Positions 1-6,034 of a stretch of 8,320 nt of DNA are shown one piece after another. This DNA comes from a bacterium (lineage in GTDB: Bacteria > SZUA-79 > Acidulodesulfobacterales > Acidulodesulfobacteraceae). The notes below the pieces were generated by a model. The model was not told the origin of the DNA. It made no database searches and saw nothing but the letters and a program-made list of their open reading frames with translations. The number at the start of each line of letters is the position of its first letter. Position 1 is the first letter of the stretch. The stretch spans positions 1-8,320 of the forward strand of contig JAJZYC010000058.1 of the NCBI GenBank assembly GCA_021806125.1. The letters run 5' to 3'. A program made the translations under genes and the position numbers.

Positions 1-83
1 CGATGAGCCCGATGCGGCAAAACCGTAGTAGCGCTAAAAATTAAAGCTACGGCAATGAATAAAGCCGGAATGCTTTTTTTCAT
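1..83 (-). CDS. Truncated 5' end of a secreted or membrane protein gene
   Basis: Reading leftward from the ATG at 83-81, the first 27 codons give a classic signal peptide: two lysines at positions 2-3, then a hydrophobic core (residues 5-17, including PALFIAVALIF), then small and polar residues. A strong purine-rich ribosome site, AAGGGGGTAG, lies about 7 bases upstream of the ATG. The gene runs off the left edge of the window, so neither the mature protein nor its function can be read. It diverges from speD. I am confident it is a real exported-protein start, but no family can be assigned. Confidence 0.7.
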   Translation of the reverse strand, partial: MKKSIPALFIAVALIFSATTVLPHRAH

Positions 84-143
84 AATAATTCTACCCCCTT
101 GAAATTAAAAAAAAAATTAAATTTATTTACTGAACTTATAATA

Positions 144-172
144 TATATATAATATAATAAACTTTAAGTCAA
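144..172 (-). promoter_or_regulatory. Candidate sigma-70 promoter for the truncated exported-protein gene
   Basis: On the minus strand TTGACT (172-167) is followed after 17 bases by TATATA (149-144), inside a long AT-alternating tract. Predicted transcription would begin near 137, giving a leader of about 55 bases. The -35 box is good. The exact -10 register is ambiguous because the tract is nearly all TA steps. Confidence 0.45.
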
Positions 173-217
173 TATATTTTTTAGGCGATATTTTATTAAA
201 ATTTTATAAAATTTTTC

Positions 218-245
218 TTGCATTTTTCACTAAATAACATATAAT
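218..245 (+). promoter_or_regulatory. Candidate sigma-70 promoter for speD
   Basis: TTGCAT (218-223), a 16-base spacer and a consensus TATAAT (240-245) point toward speD. Transcription would start near 252, leaving a leader of about 60 bases that contains the hairpin at 278-296 and the ribosome site. The AT-rich background makes chance -10 matches common, but the pairing and position are good. Confidence 0.5.
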
Positions 246-277
246 AAAAAATCGTGTTTTTTTATTAAAATTTATTA

Positions 278-304
278 AGAAGATTTATAATCTTCTGAGG
301 AGGT
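278..304 (+). promoter_or_regulatory. Leader hairpin directly abutting the speD ribosome site
   Basis: AGAAGATT (278-285) and AATCTTCT (289-296) form a perfect 8-bp inverted repeat with a 3-base loop. The very next bases are the strong Shine-Dalgarno sequence GAGGAGGT (297-304), 9 bases before the speD ATG. The ribosome site is beside the stem rather than inside it, so the hairpin could modulate access or simply stabilise the 5' end of the mRNA. No known riboswitch class is recognised. Confidence 0.5.
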
Positions 305-313
305 AAGGGTAAA

Positions 314-721
314 ATGAATTCTTTAGGAACGCATTTACTTTTAGAGTTAAAAAAATGCAAAAAAAATATTTTGGCCGACCTCGATTTCGTCGAAACCGCA
401 ATGCTCGATGCGGCGGCGGAAGCGAAAGCGACCATAGTAGAACATAAATTTCACGAATTTAATCCGTTCGGAATCAGCGGAATGGTGATAATTGCGGAAT
501 CGCATCTTTCTATACACACATGGCCGGAATACGATTATGCGGCGGTAGATATTTTTACGTGCGGAGATATAATAAAACCTCAGGAAGCGGCCGAGTTTTT
601 AGTAGAAAGGTTCGGGTCTTTGGAACCGCAGATTATGGAAATAAAAAGAGGGCTTATATCTATTTACGACGAAGAGCTTCCGCATAAAGTCCTCTGCGAG
701 GAGAAGCTCGTCGCCCGTTAG
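314..721 (+). CDS. speD: S-adenosylmethionine decarboxylase proenzyme, prokaryotic class 1B
   Basis: This enzyme removes the carboxyl group of S-adenosylmethionine to give the aminopropyl donor for spermidine synthesis. It is made as a proenzyme that self-cleaves to generate a pyruvoyl cofactor. The 135-residue protein has the family signature ESHLSIHTWPEYDYAAVDIF at 62-81, followed by T82, C83 and G84. Cleavage is expected between E62 and S63, with S63, H68 and C83 matching the catalytic positions of the Thermotoga-type enzyme. FNPFGISG precedes the site at 49-56. Length is normal for class 1B. The start is fixed by GAGGAGGT 9 bases upstream. The gene stands alone on the plus strand; no speE is present in the window. 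Its stop codon overlaps the end of the convergent folK by 4 bases, and a terminator sits about 60 bases further on. Confidence 0.96.
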   Translation: MNSLGTHLLLELKKCKKNILADLDFVETAMLDAAAEAKATIVEHKFHEFNPFGISGMVIIAESHLSIHTWPEYDYAAVDIFTCGDIIKPQEAAEFLVERFGSLEPQIMEIKRGLISIYDEELPHKVLCEEKLVAR

Positions 722-1389
722 CGTAGTATTCGAGTCAATTTTTCGTCGAACTTGCCGTAATAAGATATTTTCTGCGAGGCCCCTGCATCGGAATTTTCCA
801 ATATTGCAAGGGCTTTTTTTATGCTTTCTTTGTCGAAAGGTTTTTTTAGTCCGCAATGCATATCCGAAATATCCAGAATAGGCTCGAGAACGAACCTGCG
901 GTTAAAAATCTCCGGATGCGGCAGTTTTAATTCCGGCATATCCAGCGTTATGAAATTTTTTGTAGATTTATCGTAAACGAAAAGTATATCTATATCTATA
1001 ACTCTAGGCATATATCTTTTGCTTTCGCTTTTCCTGCCCATAATTTTTTCTATACCTTTCAAAAAGTAAAGAAGTTTTCTGCCGAAAGCCGCATAATCTT
1101 GCGTGTCTCCGGGCATTTCGAGCATAACAGCGCAATTTAAAAAATAAGGCTGGCCGGCATTTCCGACGGGCGAAGATAAATATGCCGAAGAAATGCCGGA
1201 CATAACCGCGCCCGTTATAGGGCTACGGGGAACTGAAGCCGCGCTTTTAATTAAATTTAAAGCTTTCAGAAGATTATCTTCGGTATTTCCGATATTGCTT
1301 CCCAGCCCCAGGCATATATAGATATCGGGAATGCAGCCGCCTTTGCGGGACTTCGGTTTGCAGTCAATATCCATATCGCCGCATTTCAT
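718..1389 (-). CDS. folK: 2-amino-4-hydroxy-6-hydroxymethyldihydropteridine pyrophosphokinase (HPPK)
   Basis: HPPK transfers pyrophosphate from ATP to the pterin alcohol in the cytosolic folate pathway. Visible motifs in order are LGLGSNIGN (27-35), YLSSPVGNAGQPYFLN (70-85), the metal-binding stretch RYMPRVIDIDIL (125-136) with D132 and D134 as likely magnesium ligands, and LPHPEIFNRRFVLEPI (156-171). In the signature a methionine (M127) stands where Gly or Ala is usual. At 223 residues it is longer than typical HPPK (about 160), with about 22 extra N-terminal and about 45 extra C-terminal residues. The ATG overlaps the dapL stop as ATGA (1389-1386), implying translational coupling; no clear ribosome site is seen. 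A later start near the first beta strand is possible. It is the last gene of the bioD-dapL-folK group. Confidence 0.92.
   Translation of the reverse strand: MKCGDMDIDCKPKSRKGGCIPDIYICLGLGSNIGNTEDNLLKALNLIKSAASVPRSPITGAVMSGISSAYLSSPVGNAGQPYFLNCAVMLEMPGDTQDYAAFGRKLLYFLKGIEKIMGRKSESKRYMPRVIDIDILFVYDKSTKNFITLDMPELKLPHPEIFNRRFVLEPILDISDMHCGLKKPFDKESIKKALAILENSDAGASQKISYYGKFDEKLTRILR
779..820 (+). terminator. Intrinsic terminator for speD, embedded in folK antisense
   Basis: GCCCCTGCA (779-787) pairs with TGCAAGGGC (805-813), nine pairs with one C-A mismatch. The 17-base loop holds a nested GGAA/TTCC, and seven T follow (814-820). The T tract lies on the plus-strand 3' side only, so it would stop rightward transcripts from speD while leaving folK transcription unaffected. 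It lies wholly within folK coding sequence. Confidence 0.7.
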
Positions 1390-2546
1390 ACGCCCATGCG
1401 GACTAAAGCTTCTTTAATGCGGTTTTCGCTTATCGTCAGAGAGAATCTTATATATCCTTCGCCGTATTCGCCGAATCCCGAACCCGGCGTTACGATAATG
1501 CCGGTTTCGTTTAACAGTGATACTGCAAACTCCTTAGACTTCATATTTGCTTTCGGAACATGCGTCCAAACGTAAAACGTGGAATCCGATTTATAGACTT
1601 TATAGCCCAATTTCTCTAATCCATCTACTAATAATGCGCGCCTTTTTTTATAAATTTTATTGTTATCTTCAACGGCTTTAAGTTCGTTATCGAGCCCGTA
1701 AGCTCCCGCAAGCTGAATAGCCTGAAACACGCCGGAATCCAGATTGGTTTTAACGGCTCCGAGCCCCTTCAAGACTTCTTCGTTGCCGGCGGCGAATCCT
1801 ATCCTGAAACCCGTCATATTAAAAGTTTTGGAAAGGGAATGGAATTCTATTCCGATTTCTTTTGCCCCGTTAGCTTCTAAAAAAGAATCGTTCCCTTTTT
1901 CGCCGGTATAAACTTCGGAGTAGGCAAAATCGTGAGCGACTATAATTTCGTTTTTCTTTGCAAATTTAACGACCTCGTTGAAAAAATGCCTGTCCGCCCT
2001 TGCAGAAGTAGGATTATTGGGATAATTTAAAAACATAAGCTTAGCTTTCTTTAAAATATCTTCCGGTATTAAGGAAAAATCCGGCAGAAAATCGTTTTCT
2101 TCTTTTAGAGGCATAATATAAGGAATGCCTCCCGCAAAAATAGTCCCTGCCCTGTAAACCGGATAACCGGGGTCAGGAATTAAAACTACGTCGCCCGGAT
2201 TTATAAAAGCAAGGGGGAGATGTCCTATGCCCTCTTTTGAGCCGATGAGGGATAAAATTTCCGTTTCGGGGTCCAACGATACGTTAAACCTTTTTTTATA
2301 CCAGTCGGAAACCGATTCCCTGAACTTTAAAAGTCCTTCATACGAAGGATATTTTTGGTTAACGTCTATCTCGCTTTCTTTCTTAAGGACATCTACTATT
2401 GCCTCAGGAGTGGGAAGGTCGGGGTCTCCGATACCGAAGCTTATTATATCTACGCCTTTTGCTTTTACCTGGGATTTAAGTTTGTCTATCTCGGCAAAAA
2501 GATATACCGGAAGTTTGCCTAATCTGTCGGAAAATTTGAATTGCAT
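1386..2546 (-). CDS. dapL: LL-diaminopimelate aminotransferase-type class I/II aminotransferase
   Basis: A PLP-dependent fold-type I aminotransferase of 386 residues. The DapL family converts tetrahydrodipicolinate directly to LL-diaminopimelate using glutamate, feeding lysine and peptidoglycan synthesis. Seen in order: the N-terminal LPVYLFAEIDKLK (12-24), FGIGDPDLPTP (37-47), YPSYEGLLKFRE (66-77), NYPNNPT (174-180), HDFAYSEV (205-212; D206 to the PLP ring, Y209), SLSKTFNMTGFRIG (237-250) with K240 as the PLP lysine, and the substrate-carboxylate arginine in YIRFSL (R367). Length matches the family (about 380-410). The start has AGGAGG 12 bases upstream, a slightly long spacing. It lies 56 bases downstream of bioD and overlaps folK by 4. 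The fold is certain; exact specificity (DapL versus a related alanine or aspartate aminotransferase) is inferred from the N-terminal motif and overall sequence. Confidence 0.85.
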   Translation of the reverse strand: MQFKFSDRLGKLPVYLFAEIDKLKSQVKAKGVDIISFGIGDPDLPTPEAIVDVLKKESEIDVNQKYPSYEGLLKFRESVSDWYKKRFNVSLDPETEILSLIGSKEGIGHLPLAFINPGDVVLIPDPGYPVYRAGTIFAGGIPYIMPLKEENDFLPDFSLIPEDILKKAKLMFLNYPNNPTSARADRHFFNEVVKFAKKNEIIVAHDFAYSEVYTGEKGNDSFLEANGAKEIGIEFHSLSKTFNMTGFRIGFAAGNEEVLKGLGAVKTNLDSGVFQAIQLAGAYGLDNELKAVEDNNKIYKKRRALLVDGLEKLGYKVYKSDSTFYVWTHVPKANMKSKEFAVSLLNETGIIVTPGSGFGEYGEGYIRFSLTISENRIKEALVRMGV

Positions 2547-2602
2547 ACGGGAATTAATCCTCCTTTAATTTTTATTAATTTTCAATATTACTTTTGCATA
2601 TT

Positions 2603-3316
2603 TTATAATAAAATTTTTTCTAAGTCTATATATTTTGAAGCCAGAGCGTTCAGTATATTTATATTCTCCGGGCGGCACCCGTCGGGAAGATACGGAATAT
2701 CTCCGATAATCGGCACTTCCGTAAATTCGCCGAGCATTTCTTTATTGGACGAAATGCTTTGGTCGTTTTCGTTAAAAACGTTGTTTATTATAATACCGGA
2801 TATTTTAATATCATTGCTTTTTGCATATTCTATATTTAACAGCGTCTGGTTTATCATGCCCAAGCCTGCTTTAGTCACTAAAATAATGCCTGCATCTATA
2901 TATTTTGCAATATCTATCATAAAATGCTTCTTTTTTAAAGGAACGAGCATTCCGCCTGCTCCTTCGACGAGCATATAGTCATAGATTTTATTCAACTCGT
3001 AAAATTTAAAGAGGATTTCTTTAATGCACAGGTCTCCGCTTTCCTTTTTCAAAGCGGCGTAAGGAGACAAAGGGGATTTAAACGTATAGGGGGTTATAAT
3101 ATCCGGCTCTTCTTTTAAACCTCCATATTTCTTAACGTAAGCGCCGTCTAAATAATTTTTGGCGCCGTCTTCGTTAATTTCAACTCCGGTTTCGACGGGT
3201 TTCATATATCCCGCGTTTAAACCGCGGCGCTTGAAGGCAAGAAGCAACAGAAGACTGACGAATGTTTTTCCGATGTTCGTATCTATTCCGGTAATAAAAA
3301 ATATTTTATCAGACAT
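2603..3316 (-). CDS. bioD: Dethiobiotin synthetase
   Basis: BioD closes the ureido ring of dethiobiotin from 7,8-diaminopelargonate, CO2 and ATP, the penultimate step of biotin synthesis. From the chosen ATG (3316) the 237-residue protein begins MSDKIFFITGIDTNIGKT, placing the P-loop GIDTNIGKT at 10-18 as the family requires. KPVETG follows at 39-44 and VEGAGG at 117-122 (switch/Walker B region). A longer frame to 3388 adds 24 hydrophobic residues, but these would be translated from inside the upstream gene's terminator and have no family counterpart, so that start is rejected. No Shine-Dalgarno sequence precedes the ATG; a leaderless message is possible. No other biotin genes are in the window. 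It is probably transcribed with dapL and folK. Confidence 0.93.
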   Translation of the reverse strand: MSDKIFFITGIDTNIGKTFVSLLLLLAFKRRGLNAGYMKPVETGVEINEDGAKNYLDGAYVKKYGGLKEEPDIITPYTFKSPLSPYAALKKESGDLCIKEILFKFYELNKIYDYMLVEGAGGMLVPLKKKHFMIDIAKYIDAGIILVTKAGLGMINQTLLNIEYAKSNDIKISGIIINNVFNENDQSISSNKEMLGEFTEVPIIGDIPYLPDGCRPENINILNALASKYIDLEKILL

Positions 3317-3327
3317 GGCATGAATTA

Positions 3328-3356
3328 AGTATAAAAAAAATAAAAAAGGAAGGGAA
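3328..3356 (-). promoter_or_regulatory. Weak candidate promoter for a near-leaderless bioD message
   Basis: On the minus strand TATACT (3333-3328) sits 11 bases before the bioD ATG. A hexamer TTCCCT lies 17 bases further upstream (3356-3351) as a poor -35. Initiation about 7 bases after the -10 would leave a leader of only a few bases, matching the absence of a ribosome site. Confidence 0.3.
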
Positions 3357-3379
3357 CTCCCCGAATTTTTATCGGGGAG
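3342..3379 (-). terminator. Intrinsic terminator after the peptidoglycan-binding protein gene
   Basis: CTCCCCGA and TCGGGGAG (3379-3372 and 3364-3357) form a perfect GC-rich 8-bp stem with a 7-base loop, 17 bases after the stop codon at 3397. On the minus strand the stem is followed by TTCCCTTCC and then TTTTTT (3347-3342) and more T. The U tract is interrupted, but the stem is the strongest in this neighbourhood and there is no T tract on the other side. Confidence 0.7.
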
Positions 3380-3396
3380 GAAAATCAAAAAAAATA

Positions 3397-3723
3397 CTAC
3401 TTTACGCCTAATTTTTTAAGCGTCATAGGACCGATAATTCCGTCTGCTTTAAGGCCGTTTTTTTTCTGGAACGCTTTGACCGCATTGTTAGTAACGGGTC
3501 CGATCATTCCGTCGACTTTGCCTTTATAAAGCCCGTCCTTTGCGAGAGCCTGCTGAACCGCTTTGACTTTGGCAGAGGATATTGTTTTTACCGCTTTTTT
3601 GGCAACTACTTTCTTTGCTGCAGTCTTTTTAACGACTGCTTTTTTTGCGATTGTAGCGGCAAAAGAGCTGGAAGGTATTGCTATCAAGGCTAAAAATAAA
3701 ACCGATAATAATAATTTTTTCAT
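3397..3723 (-). CDS. Small secreted peptidoglycan-binding domain protein with Lys/Ala linker
   Basis: A 108-residue exported protein. Residues 1-23 are a signal peptide (MKK, hydrophobic core, likely cleavage after the SFA or SFAA sequence). Residues 25-50 are a very basic linker of repeated KK separated by A and V. Residues 52-108 form one PG_binding_1 domain with the hallmark pattern VKAVQQALAKDGLYKG, then VDGMIGP, AVKAFQKKNGL, and DGIIGPMTLKKLG. No catalytic domain is present, so it probably coats or anchors to the cell wall. The start is the ATG at 3723: a perfect AGGAGGTGA (3740-3732) lies 8 bases upstream. A longer frame beginning with GTG at 3735 would start inside this ribosome site and is rejected. 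It lies downstream of cheV and has its own terminator. Confidence 0.9.
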   Translation of the reverse strand: MKKLLLSVLFLALIAIPSSSFAATIAKKAVVKKTAAKKVVAKKAVKTISSAKVKAVQQALAKDGLYKGKVDGMIGPVTNNAVKAFQKKNGLKADGIIGPMTLKKLGVK

Positions 3724-3766
3724 TAATTTTTTCACCTCCTTTTTACAAATATATTTTAACTTTTCA

Positions 3767-3795
3767 TTTTTATCATTTTTCTATAATAATTGCAA
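3767..3795 (-). promoter_or_regulatory. Weak candidate promoter for the peptidoglycan-binding protein gene
   Basis: TTGCAA (3795-3790) and TAAAAA (3772-3767) are separated by 17 bases on the minus strand, about 45 bases before the ATG. The -10 match is only fair and the surrounding sequence is AT-rich, so read-through from cheV is equally plausible. Confidence 0.25.
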
Positions 3796-3810
3796 CTAAA
3801 ATTATTATAG
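3781..3810. repeat. Perfect 11-bp inverted repeat over the cheV stop codon
   Basis: CTATAATAATT (3781-3791) and AATTATTATAG (3800-3810) are exact complements around an 8-base loop. The cheV stop codon (3807-3805) is inside one arm. On the minus strand no T tract follows, so it is not a typical terminator for cheV; on the plus strand AACTTTTTTT follows, but no plus-strand gene leads into it. An mRNA 3'-end stabiliser or a weak operator are alternatives. Confidence 0.5.
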
Positions 3811-4731
3811 AACTTTTTTTATCGTGCCTATAAATTCGACCGGGTCGAATTTTACCACGTAATAGTCGGCGCCCGCCCTCATACCTTTGTCGGAATTTTC
3901 TACTCCGCTTAAGGAAGAGTGCATAATTACCGGAATATTTTTATATTTATCGTCTGATTTAAGCGTCTTGGTAAAAGTATAGCCGTCCATAACGGGCATT
4001 TCGACATCGCAGATAATAGCGTCTATTTTGTACTTATCTTCATATACTATGTCGAGAGCCGCCTTTCCGTTTTCCGCCAGCACGGTCTTGAACCCCTCTT
4101 TTGTCAGCGCGTTATTAACTATCTTTCTCGCGGAGGACGAATCGTCTATGATAAGCACTGTCCTGTTTCCGCCGAACTCGTCTTTCTCTAAAGCTATCTC
4201 CCTGTTTTCCTTGTTATAAAAACCGAGTTCGTCAACTATGGATTCAAAGTCCAGCAAAAGGAGAAGTTCGTCGTTTTCGACCTTAATAATGCCGGTTACT
4301 TTGGAATCGACCGAACTTACCGAAGAAAGTTCGGGCGCGTTGATATCGTCCCATGAAACGCGCCTGATTTTTGTAGTCTCGTGAACTATAAAGCCCACTT
4401 TAATTCTGTTAAATTCGGTTATAATAACCTTAAAATTTCTCCGGTCTAATTCATCCGGCTCGGCTATTCCCATCCATTTAGGAAGATTTACTAAAGGAAC
4501 TACGGAGCCCCTTAAATTAAACATACCCTCGACAAATTCCGACGTATTTGGAGTTTCCGATATGTCTTCCGGCATTTTAATAATTTCGATGACTTTGGCG
4601 ACGTTTATTCCGTAAATCCCTTCTCTTTCTTCTCCTTCTTCGTCTATCCTGAACAGCCTGAAATCGACCAGCTCCATTCTGTTCTGCCCGACTTCCAGGA
4701 TATCGTGCCCCGGATTTATCTGGTTTGCCAT
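3805..4731 (-). CDS. cheV: CheV-type chemotaxis coupling protein (CheW domain plus receiver domain)
   Basis: CheV links methyl-accepting chemoreceptors to the CheA kinase and carries a receiver that CheA phosphorylates, tuning adaptation. The 308-residue protein has a CheW domain at about 20-170 (YGINVAKVIEIIKMP at 40-54, FVEGMFNLRGSVVPLVNL at 66-83, VGFIVHET at 112-119) and a receiver domain at about 190-308. In the receiver the acidic pair is D196-D197, the phosphoacceptor is D242 (CDVEMPVMDG), the switch serine is near S272 and the conserved lysine is K294. All active-site residues are present, so it should be phosphorylatable. An AGGAG site sits 8 bases upstream of the ATG. It lies 75 bases after a diguanylate cyclase gene and before a wall-binding protein gene. 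No che or fla cluster is visible here. Confidence 0.93.
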   Translation of the reverse strand: MANQINPGHDILEVGQNRMELVDFRLFRIDEEGEEREGIYGINVAKVIEIIKMPEDISETPNTSEFVEGMFNLRGSVVPLVNLPKWMGIAEPDELDRRNFKVIITEFNRIKVGFIVHETTKIRRVSWDDINAPELSSVSSVDSKVTGIIKVENDELLLLLDFESIVDELGFYNKENREIALEKDEFGGNRTVLIIDDSSSARKIVNNALTKEGFKTVLAENGKAALDIVYEDKYKIDAIICDVEMPVMDGYTFTKTLKSDDKYKNIPVIMHSSLSGVENSDKGMRAGADYYVVKFDPVEFIGTIKKVL

Positions 4732-4806
4732 AATCTTTCTCCTATTTAATATAATATATTAAAAATTTATAAGCGATACCGCATTTATTTTTTTCTTTTA
4801 ATATCT

Positions 4807-5559
4807 TTAATCATCGACCCATGGATTTTCTTCCACCTCTATAATATCGCCTAAGCCGTCCTCCGAAATTATCCTGTTTCTGCCCCTGTTTTTTGCTTCG
4901 TAAAGAAGATTGTCCAAGCGTTTTAATAAGTCTTTAGAGTTGTTTTCGAATTCCTTCCTGTAAAACGTAACTCCTATGCTTATCGTAACTTTTTTTATAT
5001 CCTTAGCCTGTATCTTTAAAATCATCTGTTTTATCTTTCTTGCTACGTCTATAGCGCTCGTAATATGCGTAGAAGGAAGACACAGCATAAACTCTTCGCC
5101 TCCGAACCTTGAGGCTATATCGGACTTTCTCGTATTTGCTTTCAATACGTTTGCCACTTCTTTTAAAATAACGTCCCCTTTGTCGTGGCCGTAAGTATCG
5201 TTAATTTTTTTAAAATGGTCTATATCGCACATTATCAAAGAAAGAGGAATATCGTATCTAGAACTTTGGGCGAAAATATTATCGTAAAAGATATCGAAAT
5301 ATCTTCTGTTGTAAAGCCCCGTGAGCCCGTCAGTCAAAGCCATATTTTCGAGGTCGTCGTCGAATACGGCCTTTTTTAATCTTACCGCCGCTATAATCGC
5401 CGCCAGAGATAAAGCCAACAAAATTAAATCCTGATAAAAAATAACCCTTGAAATTAGACCCGATATATTTATAAAATTAATGAATAAAAAAACCGATACC
5501 GATATTATCTGAATAATAATTAATAAAATAATTATATAATAATATCGTTTTTTATCCAT
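4807..5559 (-). CDS. Membrane-bound diguanylate cyclase (GGDEF)
   Basis: Makes cyclic di-GMP from two GTP, usually promoting biofilm and repressing motility. The 250-residue protein has two membrane segments (about 7-30 and 43-60) with a very short outer loop and then a GGDEF domain from about 72. The domain shows ALTDGLTGLYNRRYFD (74-89), the metal-binding CDIDHFKKINDTYGHDKGD (111-129), an intact active site RFGGEEF (151-157) and the inhibitory I-site RKSD (144-147) at the right spacing. It should therefore be catalytically active and product-inhibited. No separate sensor domain exists, so any signal must enter through the membrane helices or loop. No ribosome site is seen before the ATG. 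It is transcribed toward cheV and diverges from the pseudopilin-like gene. Confidence 0.93.
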   Translation of the reverse strand: MDKKRYYYIIILLIIIQIISVSVFLFINFINISGLISRVIFYQDLILLALSLAAIIAAVRLKKAVFDDDLENMALTDGLTGLYNRRYFDIFYDNIFAQSSRYDIPLSLIMCDIDHFKKINDTYGHDKGDVILKEVANVLKANTRKSDIASRFGGEEFMLCLPSTHITSAIDVARKIKQMILKIQAKDIKKVTISIGVTFYRKEFENNSKDLLKRLDNLLYEAKNRGRNRIISEDGLGDIIEVEENPWVDD

Positions 5560-5571
5560 AATAAATAATTA

Positions 5572-5616
5572 AAACAAATTTTATTAAACAAATAAACAAA
5601 AAGCTTTTAAACAAAT
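5572..5616. repeat. Four iterated AAACAAA elements in a divergent promoter region
   Basis: AAACAAAT occurs at 5572-5579, 5586-5593 and 5609-5616, and AAACAAAA at 5594-5601. The first and last are part of a 13-base exact repeat, AAACAAATTTTAT. A palindrome AAAAGCTTTT (5599-5608) lies between the third and fourth. The block sits just upstream of the diguanylate cyclase start and about 60 bases before the pseudopilin-like gene. It may be an operator, or only low-complexity AT sequence. Confidence 0.4.
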
Positions 5617-5677
5617 TTTATATTTTTTTCAAATTTATTACAATTTATTTTTTTATTACTAAAAACGGCCGAAATAA

Positions 5678-6034
5678 ATGAAACTTATTAAATTAAACAG
5701 AAATTCCGAAACATCGTTTGAAAATATTATAGTATTAATCTTTATTTTCGTCCTCGCGGTTATCTTAGCCCATAGATACCAAGGTATTATAAAATACGCG
5801 AAGACGGCGGCATATAAGGAAGATGTACAAAAAATTAACGCCGCCCTTATAGTTTACAGAATAAAATACGGTAAATTTCCGGATAATCTTTCCGTTTTGG
5901 TAAAAAAAGGATTTATCGTAAACATTAAAACAGATAAGGAAAGCTATCCGATTTCGCCTTTCGGCACAAGATTCGTTTACGGAAAGAAATACGGCAGAGT
6001 CTTATATTTTGGCGGCGGCGGTGCAGGGACTTGA
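5678..6034 (+). CDS. Pseudopilin-like single-pass membrane protein, 3' end derived from a tRNA remnant
   Basis: 118 residues: a short polar N-terminus, one hydrophobic helix at about 16-33, then a helix-rich region with AAYKEDVQKINAALIVYRIK (44-63) and YGKFPDNLSVL (64-74), which resembles the GspG/type II pseudopilin pattern of alternating helix and FP-N-L turn. The prepilin peptidase signature is missing: there is no glycine before the phenylalanine at F14 and no glutamate at the +5 position, so normal pilin processing looks unlikely. The last seven residues, GGGGAGT, and the TGA stop are read from sequence shared with the tRNA fragment at 8230-8259, so the original C-terminus was probably replaced. 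No Shine-Dalgarno sequence precedes the ATG. It diverges from the cyclase gene. Function is unassigned beyond pseudopilin-like. Confidence 0.65.
   Translation: MKLIKLNRNSETSFENIIVLIFIFVLAVILAHRYQGIIKYAKTAAYKEDVQKINAALIVYRIKYGKFPDNLSVLVKKGFIVNIKTDKESYPISPFGTRFVYGKKYGRVLYFGGGGAGT

Noticed and set aside
660..718. A minus-strand terminator for folK inside speD
   Set aside because: GAGCTTC/GAAGCTC can pair but the loop is long and no T tract follows immediately.
599..856. Minus-strand frame across the speD 3' end and folK
   Set aside because: It lies in a different frame from folK, is basic and low in motifs, and spans two supported genes.
2227..2978. Two plus-strand frames across dapL and bioD
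   Set aside because: They are antisense to well-supported genes, have no ribosome sites and their translations show no domain pattern.
3317..3388. A 24-residue hydrophobic N-terminal extension of BioD
   Set aside because: It would be translated through the terminator stem and T tract of the upstream gene, and it pushes the P-loop away from its expected position near residue 10.
3724..3735. GTG start for the peptidoglycan-binding protein
   Set aside because: The GTG is part of the AGGAGGTGA ribosome site that serves the ATG at 3723.
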